Source: Akkermansia biwaensis | GTDB taxonomy: Bacteria; Verrucomicrobiota; Verrucomicrobiia; Verrucomicrobiales; Akkermansiaceae | DNA: 64,000 nt | Direction: 5' to 3' | NCBI RefSeq assembly: GCF_026072915.1 | Contig: NZ_AP025943.1 | Coordinates: 3,100,001-3,164,000 of the forward strand | In this document: positions 16,845-26,433 of the stretch, piece after piece | Layout of the letters: each line of letters begins with the position of its first letter | Numbering within the stretch: the stretch's first letter is position 1 | The notes under the pieces: generated by a model | What the model was told of the DNA's origin: nothing | Seen by the model: the letters and a program-made list of their open reading frames with translations, nothing else | Database searches by the model: none | Made by a program: the position numbers and the translations under genes

Positions 16845-18062
16845 ATGACAGCCCGGAGTTCCTCCGGGGCCCCCGCTCCCGCGCCCCGGATCACCATTCT
16901 TGACATTCTCAGGGCACTGGCCCTGCTGGGCATCGTCATCGTCCACGCGCACGACCATTTCAACCTGTACCTTCCCGTTCTCCCCGCTGCGGGATGGCAG
17001 GCGGCGGCCAACGGAGCCGCGGACTGGCTCTACGAACATCTTTTCGTCAGCAAGTCGTTCCTTCTCTTTTCCTTCCTGTTCGGCCTCAGCTTCTTCATCC
17101 AGCTGGACAGGCAGGAGCAAAGAGGCGTGGATTTCCGGAAAAGATTCATGTGGAGGCTCGTTCTGCTGTTCCTGCTGGGCCTGGTCCACACCCTGTTTTA
17201 CGACGGGGACATTCTCACCATCTTTGGAGTCCTTGGGTTCGCGCTGGTTCTGCTGTACAGGCGCAGCACTCCTTTTCTTGTCATTCTGTGCCTGCTGTGC
17301 CTGATGCAGCCCGTCAACGTCATGGATGCGCTGGCCCGGGCCGGAATGGCGGAGGGCTGGCCCCATTCCTCCGGCTGGTTCCTCCCGGATTCCCCGGCGG
17401 CGGGGCCTTCCCGGGAATTCCTGTACGCCGGCGACTCCTGGGGGGAGGCGGCCTGGTGGAACCTCACCCGGGGGCAGCTCGGGAAATGGCAGTTTTTCCT
17501 GCTCAGCGGCCGTATCTGGCAGACGCTGGGGCTGTTTATTCTGGGCATGCTGGCAGGCAGATGGAGGCTGTTTGCGGACGCTCCCGGCAAGCGTGTTCTG
17601 TTCCTCCGGCTGCTGGCAGTTTCCCTCTTGCTATTCCTGTCCCTGCTGGCCGTGCGGACGCTCCTTGTTCCGCTGACGTCCTCCCCCGCGGGTTCCGACC
17701 TCCGGCACCTTGTCCTTCAGTGGGAAAACCTTTCCTATGTAGCGGCTTTCGTTTCCGGAGCCGTCCTGCTGTTTTCCCGCCCCGGGCTTCCCCTGCCCTC
17801 CGCCCTGCTCAGCAGCACCGGAAAATGCACGCTGACCTGCTACGTAACGCAAACGCTGATATTCACGTTCCTGTTCTTCGGCTGGGGCCTGGGGCTGGCG
17901 CAGAGCATGGGGCCATGGATATGCCTGTGTTCCGCCGTGGCGGTCTTCTGCCTTCAGGCATGGGTATGCCGCCAGTGGCTGAAGCACTTCCTGTACGGCC
18001 CGCTGGAATGGCTGTGGCGCACGGCCACCATGTGCCGGATGCAGCCGTTCATCAGGAAATAA
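16845..18062 (+). CDS. DUF418/YeiB-like multi-pass membrane protein
   Basis: A 405-residue membrane protein with about nine to ten hydrophobic helices. ITILDILRALALLGIVIVHAHDHFN at the N terminus, SKSFLLFSFLFGLSFFIQLDR, the WRLVLLFLLGLVHTLFYDGDILTIFGVLGF segment and the C-terminal SSTGKCTLTCYVTQTLIFTFLFFGWGLGL segment are hallmarks of the YeiB/DUF418 group, related to membrane acyltransferases. The substrate is unknown; a role in envelope modification is plausible but inferred. It starts 15 bases after dxr, and the next gene is convergent. Confidence 0.78.
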   Translation: MTARSSSGAPAPAPRITILDILRALALLGIVIVHAHDHFNLYLPVLPAAGWQAAANGAADWLYEHLFVSKSFLLFSFLFGLSFFIQLDRQEQRGVDFRKRFMWRLVLLFLLGLVHTLFYDGDILTIFGVLGFALVLLYRRSTPFLVILCLLCLMQPVNVMDALARAGMAEGWPHSSGWFLPDSPAAGPSREFLYAGDSWGEAAWWNLTRGQLGKWQFFLLSGRIWQTLGLFILGMLAGRWRLFADAPGKRVLFLRLLAVSLLLFLSLLAVRTLLVPLTSSPAGSDLRHLVLQWENLSYVAAFVSGAVLLFSRPGLPLPSALLSSTGKCTLTCYVTQTLIFTFLFFGWGLGLAQSMGPWICLCSAVAVFCLQAWVCRQWLKHFLYGPLEWLWRTATMCRMQPFIRK

Positions 18063-18141
18063 GGCCAGCACCTCGCACAGGACTCCCTTCCTCAAGCCAG
18101 GGAAGCGCGGAAAGCGGTTTTCCCGTGGAACGGCGGCGGAT

Positions 18142-18687
18142 TCACAGTCCCCACACGGAATAGCACAGGACAAGCACAATATTGACTGCGGCGGCGAGAA
18201 AAAAACGGCCGATTTTCAAATAGCCGATTTTTCCCAGCACGAGCGACAACAGCAGAAAGGTGGAATACAGGGCAATCCAGATTAGGGCGAACGCCGCCAG
18301 GGCGCTGCCATTGCCTCCTCTGTCAAGGGTCATGTGCCAGCCGGACAGAATCAGCGAGAGTGCGGGCATGACCGCATAAACGGCATACACCCAGTTCCGG
18401 ACTACCGGTCTGGAGGTGACGACCAGCGGGTCCTTGTCAAAAAGAACGTGGCCGGACTTGATCGCAGTCCCGGTCTCCCTGCGCAACGCAAAGGGTAAAT
18501 AGAACGGTACCAGCATCGGCAGAAGGGCGGGCCATCCGTACACAATCGCCCCCAGGCCGATGATGAAGGCTAAAACTGAAACAAGAATGACCGGCGCCAG
18601 TGCGATCAACAGGAAGACGAGGCCCGTTTTGCGATCAGCCCTGTCCCCCATTTTCAGGAATGTCCATGAGATATAAGCCATAAGCAC
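18142..18687 (-). CDS. Small four- to five-helix membrane protein, unknown function
   Basis: A 181-residue hydrophobic protein. Hydrophobic segments occupy residues ~22-50, ~51-67, ~100-118, ~128-150 and ~160-181. There is no recognised motif and no signal peptide. It is convergent with the DUF418 gene and divergent from the membrane protein at 19168; the 480-base space between the two holds an inverted-repeat element (18765-19093) whose inversion would point its -35 box toward this gene. The exact start is uncertain (ATG at 18687 or two codons later). Confidence 0.6.
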   Translation of the reverse strand: MLMAYISWTFLKMGDRADRKTGLVFLLIALAPVILVSVLAFIIGLGAIVYGWPALLPMLVPFYLPFALRRETGTAIKSGHVLFDKDPLVVTSRPVVRNWVYAVYAVMPALSLILSGWHMTLDRGGNGSALAAFALIWIALYSTFLLLSLVLGKIGYLKIGRFFLAAAVNIVLVLCYSVWGL

Positions 18688-18764
18688 CAGTCAGGATGTT
18701 CTCCTTCCGACCTTATTACGATACAGGCCCCAAGCATGGATGGCAAGAGATTTGCAGACTTCAC

Positions 18765-19093
18765 GGATTGGGAATCCGGAATATATTCTGAAAGAAGCTG
18801 CCGCTCTTTTTCTGGTTGGCACCAAACGGCATGTTTCGTTGAACCATCAAATCCGATTCGTTTTTTCAACAAGGAAGAAATATACTGCAAATAAATTGTT
18901 TCTGCCCTTCACCAAACCAGGAAAGGTCGAAAAATGGAGGAGAATTACCCTGCCGCAGCGCTTCGAAAACCATTCGGTTCCGAAAGCCGAAAGTCTTCCG
19001 TTCCCAGTGGAACTCCTTCAGATAAATAAAAAGGAATTTTACTCCAACTGCTTTTCTATCAAAATTGCATGTTGACTTCCGGATTCCCAATCC
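18765..19093. repeat. Inverted-repeat pair, candidate invertible promoter segment
   Basis: GGATTGGGAATCCGGAA at 18765-18781 is repeated exactly in inverse orientation at 19077-19093, bounding 295 bases. Each arm is itself a near-palindrome (GGATT-N3-AATCC) and both share the same core triplet. The right arm fills the spacer between TTGACT (19072-19077) and TACTCT (19095-19100). Inversion would take the -35 box away from the -10 box and turn it toward the leftward gene at 18687, the classical layout of a phase-variable promoter. Confidence 0.6.
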
Positions 19094-19100
19094 TTACTCT
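19072..19100 (+). promoter_or_regulatory. Promoter of the 19168 membrane protein gene, spanning an inverted-repeat arm
   Basis: TTGACT (19072-19077), a 17-base spacer that is almost entirely the inverted-repeat arm TCCGGATT-CCC-AATCC, then TACTCT (19095-19100). The start codon is ~68 bases downstream. In the orientation given here the promoter is complete, i.e. in the ON configuration. Confidence 0.5.
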
Positions 19101-19167
19101 CCGATAAGGATTTCAGGCTTGTACTGTTACCGCTTTTTCCAGCCAAAATAATATCTTCTCTTCCCAA

Positions 19168-20484
19168 ATGGTTGTCTTGAACAGCAAATCTTGGATTTTC
19201 TTATCTATTCTTTATCTTGCGCTGCCCGTCATGATTTGGCTTTGTGGATGGGTTCAGCCTTCTTTCTCGCTACCTCTTCTGGCGGTTTTGACAACAGGTA
19301 TTTTTCTTGTTTACCGCAAGCTTCCTTCGGAACAGGCTTCTCTTCCGCGTCTTCCTTTCATTGCATCTCTGGCAATTATTTTTTGCGCAACGGCCATCAT
19401 CGGATTTACAGGACATTTTGAACAGAATTCGGATTTTTTCCTTAGAAATCCCATTTACAGTAATTTGGTGCGCTATGACTGGCCACTTGTTTTTCCGGAC
19501 GGAAACCTGCTTGTCTATTACTTCGGGTTCTGGCTTCCTCCCGCCCTGGCGTCCAAATTCTTTCCCCTGGGATGGAGTCCGTACCTTTTATGGCTGTGGA
19601 GCCTGACCGGGATGGTGCTGTTTACAGGAACCATGTCCTTTTACTTTAAAAGCAGGATATGGATTTTCATCCTCGTACTCTTTTCCCTGGCACCTCTCAA
19701 CGTAGTGATCAACAAGACGGGAATCGTCTATTTTTTGCTGGGAGTGAAAGAAGTTGGACAAGACCTGCACTGGAACTGCTGCATGGCTCAACTGGTTTGC
19801 ACATTCAACCACTTTATTCCCTGCCTTGTGTTTGGAGGGGTTTTTATCAACAGGATGCTCGATAAAGGCAGCCTGCTTTTCTTCAGCAGCCTTCTCCTGT
19901 TGTGCTCCCCATTCGGAGGGATCGCCTTCCTGCCTTACCTGGCGGCCGCCATTTATCCGGACAAAAGTTTCTTTTCCGACATGTTCCGTTCCTGGAACGC
20001 ACGGTCCTTTTTCCTTACGGCGTCCGCTTGCGGAATCGTTCTGGTGACGGCTTTATTCATGTCTGGAGCCGGTTCCATGAACGTCCTGCTGCTTTTCCAG
20101 AAAGAAACGGATGAGTCCATGATCCTTCTGGGCAGAACCATCATTTTCCTTGCTGCCAACCTGGTCATTCCCGCAATTCTTCTTTACCCCGTTTTCCGGA
20201 AATCCTCCATGTTCTGGATAACGATCTGCGGTTTTGCAGCCTGTACACTCATTTACGTGGGAGTTCGCTACAATGAGCTTGTTTTCAAAACATCAGGCGT
20301 TTTCTTTTTCTTCCTTGCCATTCTATGTACACAGGCTTTTCCCATGCTGGGGAAAGTTCGGAAATTCCTCCTTGTTGCCTATATCGCCCTCTGCAGCATT
20401 TTTCCGATCAGGCTCTTCATGCATCATGCCAAGACATTTTCAGTCACCCCGGTAGGCATTCAGAAGAATATCCGCAATGAATGA
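19168..20484 (+). CDS. Multi-pass membrane protein, glycosyltransferase C-like, possibly truncated
   Basis: A 438-residue protein with about ten to twelve hydrophobic helices spread over its length and few charged loops (FEQNSDFFLRNPIYSNLVRYDWPLVFPDGNLLVYYFGFWLPP is the main early loop). This resembles membrane-embedded GT-C type sugar transferases or polysaccharide polymerases, but no decisive motif is present. Codon use is more AT-rich than flanking genes. After the TGA stop at 20482-20484 the same frame stays open for another 70 codons and reads like protein (KGSLYHPEHIAYWSIVKKP), so the stop may truncate a longer protein. The gene sits behind the candidate invertible promoter. Confidence 0.62.
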   Translation: MVVLNSKSWIFLSILYLALPVMIWLCGWVQPSFSLPLLAVLTTGIFLVYRKLPSEQASLPRLPFIASLAIIFCATAIIGFTGHFEQNSDFFLRNPIYSNLVRYDWPLVFPDGNLLVYYFGFWLPPALASKFFPLGWSPYLLWLWSLTGMVLFTGTMSFYFKSRIWIFILVLFSLAPLNVVINKTGIVYFLLGVKEVGQDLHWNCCMAQLVCTFNHFIPCLVFGGVFINRMLDKGSLLFFSSLLLLCSPFGGIAFLPYLAAAIYPDKSFFSDMFRSWNARSFFLTASACGIVLVTALFMSGAGSMNVLLLFQKETDESMILLGRTIIFLAANLVIPAILLYPVFRKSSMFWITICGFAACTLIYVGVRYNELVFKTSGVFFFFLAILCTQAFPMLGKVRKFLLVAYIALCSIFPIRLFMHHAKTFSVTPVGIQKNIRNE

Positions 20485-20747
20485 AAAGGCTCCCTTTACC
20501 ATCCTGAACACATTGCCTACTGGTCGATCGTGAAAAAGCCGACCCCGTTGGAACAGTTGCTGTTTTATTTCCGGGAAGGGGAAAGCGCCAAAGGAGTCAT
20601 GGCATGGTGCCGCACAGAACGGAACATGAGTACTCCAGTCCAACCTCCCGCAGAAGGAGGAAGCCATCTGGAAACGGCAGTTCCGCAAGACAAATAACGC
20701 CCCTGTTTGATATTGCCCCCCATGCCCCGGCGCGCTATCCTTCTTGC

Positions 20748-21200
20748 ATGGCATACCGAATTTGCAAATCGATCGAGCTGGAGAGCGGACACCTTTTATC
20801 CAAGCATCCGGGCAACTGCAAATTCCCCCACGGCCATACCCGTTCCGTGGAGATGGTGTTCCGCGCGGATTCCCTGGACGCCAGCGACATGGTGCTGGAT
20901 TTCAAGGCCGTCAAGCAGATGATGGGGGATTTTCTCCAGCAGTTCGACCATTCCCTGTGCATGAATACGGAAGATCCGAACTACGGGACCTTTCTAGCCG
21001 CGTACGGAGACCGCATTATTCCGTTTGACCGGGAAGACCCCACCAGCGAGGTGATGGCCCGCACCATTTTCATCTACGCCCAGGAAGCCCTGGAAAAGGC
21101 CAAGAAAACTTTCACGGAATACCCCGTCAGGGATTGCGTCACGCTGGAGCGCGTGCGCGTCTGGGAAACCAGCAGTTCCTGGGCGGAATACGGAGAATAG
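20748..21200 (+). CDS. queD: 6-carboxytetrahydropterin synthase / PTPS family (QueD-like)
   Basis: A 150-residue member of the 6-pyruvoyl-tetrahydropterin synthase fold. Zinc-binding histidines and the catalytic cysteine are in GHLLSKHPGNCKFPHGHTRSVEMVFRA, followed by DSLDASDMVLDFKAVKQMMGDFLQQFDHSLCMN, the usual family centre, and VRVWETSSSWAEY with the substrate-binding glutamate. QueD converts 7,8-dihydroneopterin triphosphate to carboxytetrahydropterin in queuosine/7-deazaguanine synthesis. No other queuosine gene is adjacent. The start at 20748 was selected because the upstream in-frame extension has no family match. Confidence 0.85.
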   Translation: MAYRICKSIELESGHLLSKHPGNCKFPHGHTRSVEMVFRADSLDASDMVLDFKAVKQMMGDFLQQFDHSLCMNTEDPNYGTFLAAYGDRIIPFDREDPTSEVMARTIFIYAQEALEKAKKTFTEYPVRDCVTLERVRVWETSSSWAEYGE

Positions 21201-21246
21201 GGAAAGAACAGGGCATTCCGGTCCCGGCAGAATGACCGTTCCTCTG

Positions 21247-22008
21247 TTAAAACGGATTCAGCGTCATCATGTGCTTGTTCGTCCTGTGCCCGTAGGCGGT
21301 GGAGTACACATCCGCAATTTCCCGCGCCCATTCATCAATGGTATGGTGATGATGGGCGTATTTTCTAAAGTCTTTGGTGTCCACGCCCAGCAAGGAACTG
21401 TGGTCTTCCTCATAATCCGCGAATTCGGAGACCACCCGGCCCCGGTCGTCACGCACGCGACCGGCCATGGCTATGTGCCCTTTCTTGATGAAACGTTTTG
21501 CCAGTCCGCCGCCCTTGATGCCGCTTAACGCCGTTACGAAAATCCCGGCTTTGGCATTCGTCGGCGTGATGGAAGTGATCGCCAGCTCCAGAGTATATGC
21601 CCCCCTGGTTCCCAGCGGTACCATGCGGAAATGAGGGGTTTTTTCCGCGGTTTTTTCAAGCTGGGAATTCACGCTTTTCCGGAAGTATTCCGCCAGGTCA
21701 CGCAAGGCCTCCTGACCTTCCGGAGTGTCCGGGCGCACGTCCATGTGCCCCGTGTCGACGGAAGCCACGGCCAGCAGGTTTTCCTTGCCATGCTCACCCT
21801 TTACCCGTTCATTCCAGGCTTTTTCATCGGGGGCGTTCCAGTACGCATCAAAGGGGATGTGGGAATCCCCGTTTTTGACGTGATGGGTTACAAATCCCGT
21901 CTGAGGCACCTTCTTGAAGTTATTGGAACAGGAGACCGCCGTCATGCAGACAAGCAGCATAAGCATCATCACGGAAAGCAGGGACAGGAAACGGCGCATC
22001 TTCATCAT
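21247..22008 (-). CDS. DUF3313-type lipoprotein
   Basis: A 253-residue lipoprotein: a hydrophobic signal ends in VCMTAVSCSNN, giving lipidation at the cysteine. The mature part (FVTHHVKNGDSHIPFDAYWNAP; YTLELAITSITPTNAKAGIFVTALSGIKGGGLAKRFIKKGHIAMAGRVRDDRGRVVSEFADYEED) matches the pattern of DUF3313 outer-membrane lipoproteins, whose role is unknown. A consensus promoter is directly upstream (22029-22057), giving a short leader of about 14 bases. It is convergent with queD. Confidence 0.72.
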   Translation of the reverse strand: MMKMRRFLSLLSVMMLMLLVCMTAVSCSNNFKKVPQTGFVTHHVKNGDSHIPFDAYWNAPDEKAWNERVKGEHGKENLLAVASVDTGHMDVRPDTPEGQEALRDLAEYFRKSVNSQLEKTAEKTPHFRMVPLGTRGAYTLELAITSITPTNAKAGIFVTALSGIKGGGLAKRFIKKGHIAMAGRVRDDRGRVVSEFADYEEDHSSLLGVDTKDFRKYAHHHHTIDEWAREIADVYSTAYGHRTNKHMMTLNPF

Positions 22009-22028
22009 CAGTCGTCAATTTGATCCCT

Positions 22029-22057
22029 TTCATACCCAATACACCCTTTTTTGTCAA
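22029..22057 (-). promoter_or_regulatory. Promoter of the DUF3313 lipoprotein gene
   Basis: On the minus strand TTGACA (22052-22057), a 17-base spacer and TATGAA (22029-22034) stand ~20 bases before the start codon at 22008. Just upstream is a small hairpin, CCCGGC-TTAT-GCCGGG (22062-22077), without a T run. Confidence 0.6.
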
Positions 22058-22201
22058 TAAAACCCGGCTTATGCCGGGCATTCGATCCGGAAACGCCCCT
22101 TTTCCCAATTCTCCCTGAATGGAAGCAGCATTCCCGGAAAAACCGGGGACGGCGCTCCTCAGCCATGTTTGCGCCGATTCCGTCGTCCGTTAGGAGAAAG
22201 G

Positions 22202-23857
22202 CTACCCGTCCTCCTCGTCCATGGGGCGGTATTTCACGGCCAGCTTTTCCAGGAGTTTCAGGGCCAGGGCTGCGCGGCTGCGGAAGGATTTGTAATCCCT
22301 GGGGTCGCAGTCGCTCCAGGCCCGTTCCGCCAGAGCCAGGGCACGGGGCCATGCCATGTATTCCACCAGTCCCATGTCGTAAAGGTATTCCGTCCAGATA
22401 TTGGCCTGGAGTCCGCGGATTTTCCGGGCTTCCTCCGGGGCCAGTTCCGGCAGTTCGTAGCCGTAAACCTGCCTGAGGGGTATGAGGCCGCCAATGGCCT
22501 TCGGTTCCGCGGCGGAGGCGGACTGGTAGTAGTCAAAATAGAAATGGGAGGAAGGCGAGAGGATGACGGAGTGGCCCTTCCTGGCCGCTCCCGCAGCGAC
22601 ATCATTGCCGCGCCACGCCATCACAAAGATGTGTTTGTCGGCTTCCAGTTCCCCGCCCTCGTCCCAGACGATGGCGTCATAGCCTCCCTGCCGCACATAG
22701 GACGCGACCTGTTGGAGAAAGTCCCTGCCGAGGGCTTTCAGGCTGTTTTCATTCAATTCTTTCAGACGGCTTTGGCAGTACTTGCAGTTCCTCCATGATT
22801 CCGTGGACACTTCATCATGCCCCAGATGGATGGGGGAACCGGGTGGAAAGATGGTCTTCAGTTCATCCACCACGTCTTTCACGAACCGGAGGGTTTCCGG
22901 CCGCCCCATGCAAACGGTATCCCGACCCTTCTTGCCTTCCACGGGAAAGTTGACTCCGTCGCAGACCAGTTCTCCGTAAGCGTGCATGGCGGCATACGCA
23001 TGGCCGGGCAGCTCTATTTCCGGAACGACGGTCACCCGGCGGCTCCGGGCATACGCGATGATTTCCTTCATCTGCTCCTGCGTGTAGAATCCGCCGTACG
23101 TCGCTTCCGGATCGTTTTCCTGAATGGCCAGCTTTACTTCCTGCCAGTTCCATTCCCCGCTGGCCAGCGGCACGCGCCAGGCGCTCATGGCCGTCAGGAG
23201 CGGGTATTTTTTGATTTCCAGCCGCCAGCCGGGACCGTCCGTGAGGTGCAGGTGCAGCCGGTTGAGCTTGAAGAGGGACATGGTGTCAATCATGCGCTTG
23301 ACTTCCGCCATCGTGAAGAAATGGCGGGAGACGTCCAGCATGATGCCCCGCCATTCGAACTGCGGAACATCCCTGATGGAGAATGCGGGTACGGAAAAGC
23401 CGCCTTCCGTCCGGTTGGCGTTCAGTATTTGCACCGCACTCTGCCACGCGTAGAAGAGCCCCTGCGGAGCCGCCGCGCGCAGATGCAGGACGCCTCTTCC
23501 TCCCTTCCGGTTTTCCAGGCGCATTTCATAGCCCTCTCCCGTTTCTGCGGACTCGCCTTCCAGGGAACACAGCACGTCCGCGGATTCCCTGTCCCCGGTC
23601 ATGGAGAGTCCCGTGACAATGCCCTGGGCATTCAGAACATTCAGCAGGGCTTCCACCGTTCCGGCGTCCCTGCCGGGGGCATAAACGGCCAGGCGCAGAG
23701 GCAGGCGCACGGGAACGGAGGCGTCGGACCTGCATTCGGACGGCGCGGGAAGCAAAACGTCTTCCGCAGGGACGGGAGCTCCTCCCGCGGCCGTCAGGCA
23801 TGCCGCCAGAGCCAGAATGGCGCTCATCCGGTGAAAACGTTCCCTGGTCAGCCTCAT
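22202..23857 (-). CDS. Beta-N-acetylhexosaminidase, GH20
   Basis: A ~551-residue secreted exo-hexosaminidase that removes terminal GlcNAc/GalNAc, for example from mucin glycans. A signal peptide is seen (residues ~1-31: SAILALAACLTAAGG), then an N-terminal GH20b-like domain (~40-150), then the catalytic barrel starting FEWRGIMLDVSRHFFTMAEVKRMID. The catalytic Asp-Glu pair is in IHLGHDEVS (Asp 348, Glu 349). The start at 23857 was chosen because the alternative at 23920 lies inside the terminator of ffh and would put a charged stretch before the signal peptide. Single gene, 88 bases downstream of ffh on the same strand but separated from it by the terminator. Confidence 0.9.
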   Translation of the reverse strand: MRLTRERFHRMSAILALAACLTAAGGAPVPAEDVLLPAPSECRSDASVPVRLPLRLAVYAPGRDAGTVEALLNVLNAQGIVTGLSMTGDRESADVLCSLEGESAETGEGYEMRLENRKGGRGVLHLRAAAPQGLFYAWQSAVQILNANRTEGGFSVPAFSIRDVPQFEWRGIMLDVSRHFFTMAEVKRMIDTMSLFKLNRLHLHLTDGPGWRLEIKKYPLLTAMSAWRVPLASGEWNWQEVKLAIQENDPEATYGGFYTQEQMKEIIAYARSRRVTVVPEIELPGHAYAAMHAYGELVCDGVNFPVEGKKGRDTVCMGRPETLRFVKDVVDELKTIFPPGSPIHLGHDEVSTESWRNCKYCQSRLKELNENSLKALGRDFLQQVASYVRQGGYDAIVWDEGGELEADKHIFVMAWRGNDVAAGAARKGHSVILSPSSHFYFDYYQSASAAEPKAIGGLIPLRQVYGYELPELAPEEARKIRGLQANIWTEYLYDMGLVEYMAWPRALALAERAWSDCDPRDYKSFRSRAALALKLLEKLAVKYRPMDEEDG

Positions 23858-23905
23858 TCCGGGTTTACGTTTCCAGAGGCAGAACCCTTTCACCCAGGGA
23901 AAACA

Positions 23906-23937
23906 AAAAAGGCGCGGCATGATGCCCGCGCCTTTTT
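23906..23937 (-). terminator. Intrinsic terminator of ffh
   Basis: A perfect 12-bp stem, AAAAAGGCGCGG (23906-23917) with CCGCGCCTTTTT (23926-23937), 8-base loop. It begins 9 bases after the ffh stop and has T runs on both strands, so it can act in either direction. Confidence 0.9.
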
Positions 23938-23945
23938 CAAAACGG

Positions 23946-25370
23946 TTATTTGCGGCCGCCGAACAGGCCCCCCAGACCTCCGCCGAGGCCTTTCAAGGCG
24001 CCCAGGCCTCCTCCCATTCCGGGAAGGCTGGGCATCTTGCCGCCTTTCATGGCCCCCATCTGCTTCATCATGGCGCCCATTTTGCCCTTGCCGGACATCA
24101 TCTTGCGCATTTCCGAAAAGTTCTTGATGAGCTTGTTCACCTCCATCAGGGAACGACCGGAGCCGGCGGCAATGCGCCGGCGGCGGGACGGGTTCAGCAG
24201 GTTGGGGTTGCTGCGCTCCCTGGCCGTCATGGAAAGGACGATGGCTTCCATGTGCTTCATCCTTTTGGGATCAAGCGCGCCGTCCGGGAGCTGCTTTTTG
24301 ATTTTTCCGAAGCCGGGCAGAAGTCCCAGCAGCCCTTCCAGGGGACCCAGGTTCTGCATCATTTTCATCTGGTCCAGAAAGTCGTTGAAGTCGAATTTGC
24401 CGGACATCATGCGGCTCATGGATTTGGCCGCCTGTTCCTCGTCAATGCGGGCGGCGGCATGCTCCACCAGGCCCACGATGTCCCCCATGCCCAGAATACG
24501 GTCCGCCATGCGGCCGGGGACGAAGGGGCCGAACTGGTCCAGTTTTTCCCCTTCCCCGGAGAATTTGATGGGCTTGCCCGTCACGGAACGCATGGAGAGG
24601 GCCGCGCCGCCGCGAGCGTCGCCGTCCAGCTTGGTCAGGACGATACCCGTCACGTTGACGGCCCGGTCAAAGGTCTGGGCCACGCCGACGGCCTGCTGCC
24701 CCGTGGCGGCATCCACCACCAGCAGGGTTTCACGGGGAGAGAGGAAGGAGTGCAGATGGCGCAGTTCGTCGATCAGCGCCTCGTCCACTTCCTGGCGGCC
24801 CGCCGTGTCAAAGATCATGACGGTTCCGTTCTGGGTTTTGGCCCATTCCAGGGCTTCCCGGGCCACGGCCACCACGTCCCGGCTGCCGGGCGCGGGCTTG
24901 TACACGGGCACCTGGATCTGTTCCGCCAGGGTAGCCAGCTGGTCAACGGCGGCGGGGCGTACCAGGTCGCAGGCCACCAGCAGGGGGCGGCGCCCTTCGT
25001 TTTTCAGGCGCAGGGCCAGCTTCGCGCTGGTGGTGGTCTTCCCGGCGCCGTTCAGGCCCACCACCATGATTCTGGCAGGGTCCGTCAGGTCCAGGCCTAC
25101 GGCATCGCCGCCCAGCAGGGAGGCGATTTCATCACGGAAGATTTTGACGATCTGTTCTCCGGGCTTGATGGATTTGAGCACTTCCTGCCCCATGGCGCGC
25201 TCCTTGACGCGGGCAATGAAGTCCCTGGCCACGCCGAACTCCACGTCGGCTTCCAGCAGGGCCAGCCGGATGTCGCGCATGGCGTCCGCAATGTTCTTTT
25301 CAGAAATCTTTCCCAGGCCCCTCAGCCTCCGGAACGTGTTGTCCAGTTTATCTGCTAAAAGTGAAAACAT
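23946..25370 (-). CDS. ffh: Signal recognition particle protein Ffh
   Basis: A 474-residue SRP54 GTPase that binds signal peptides and 4.5S RNA and delivers ribosomes to the membrane receptor FtsY. N domain: FSLLADKLDNTFRRLRGLGKISEKNI. G domain: VVGLNGAGKTTTSAKLA (G1), DLVRPAAVDQL, IFDTAGRQEVDE (G3), LTKLDGDARGGAALS (G4) and the SGEGEKLDQF closing motif. M domain: methionine-rich GKFDFNDFLDQMKMMQNLG and RRRRIAAGSGRSLMEVNKLIKNF. The C terminus is glycine/methionine rich. The start at 25370 (MFSLLADK) is the family start; in-frame codons upstream show no conservation. Divergent from nadA. Confidence 0.96.
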   Translation of the reverse strand: MFSLLADKLDNTFRRLRGLGKISEKNIADAMRDIRLALLEADVEFGVARDFIARVKERAMGQEVLKSIKPGEQIVKIFRDEIASLLGGDAVGLDLTDPARIMVVGLNGAGKTTTSAKLALRLKNEGRRPLLVACDLVRPAAVDQLATLAEQIQVPVYKPAPGSRDVVAVAREALEWAKTQNGTVMIFDTAGRQEVDEALIDELRHLHSFLSPRETLLVVDAATGQQAVGVAQTFDRAVNVTGIVLTKLDGDARGGAALSMRSVTGKPIKFSGEGEKLDQFGPFVPGRMADRILGMGDIVGLVEHAAARIDEEQAAKSMSRMMSGKFDFNDFLDQMKMMQNLGPLEGLLGLLPGFGKIKKQLPDGALDPKRMKHMEAIVLSMTARERSNPNLLNPSRRRRIAAGSGRSLMEVNKLIKNFSEMRKMMSGKGKMGAMMKQMGAMKGGKMPSLPGMGGGLGALKGLGGGLGGLFGGRK

Positions 25371-25482
25371 AATCGTGCGGTGTGCCAGACTGTGCCACAA
25401 TTCCCCGCCTCCGTCAACAGGCGCGGCCTGCATCAGGACATGATGCTTGACTTGCCGGGGCTTCCGTCCCATCTTTTCCCGC

Positions 25483-26418
<936 letters not shown>

Positions 26419-26433
26419 CCGCCGTTCCCGGAC

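Larger units (their letters stand above)
18688..19167. other. Intergenic region holding an invertible-promoter-like element
   Basis: A 480-base AT-richer gap between divergent genes. It contains exact 17-base inverted repeats at 18765-18781 and 19077-19093, with a -35 box just inside the right repeat and a -10 box just outside it. A 111-codon open frame inside (18740-19075) has no recognisable protein features and is not called. Confidence 0.55.

Noticed and set aside
15648-17366. A 572-codon minus-strand frame over dxr and the DUF418 gene
   Set aside because: Glutamine/histidine/valine-rich shadow translation with no domain; both plus-strand genes are certain.
18740-19075. A 111-codon frame inside the inverted-repeat segment
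   Set aside because: No recognisable features, poor codon pattern, and it would be broken by inversion of the element.
23858-23920. Upstream ATG (23920) as start of the GH20 gene
   Set aside because: It lies in the loop/stem of the ffh terminator and would put 21 extra residues before a good signal peptide; 23857 is preferred.
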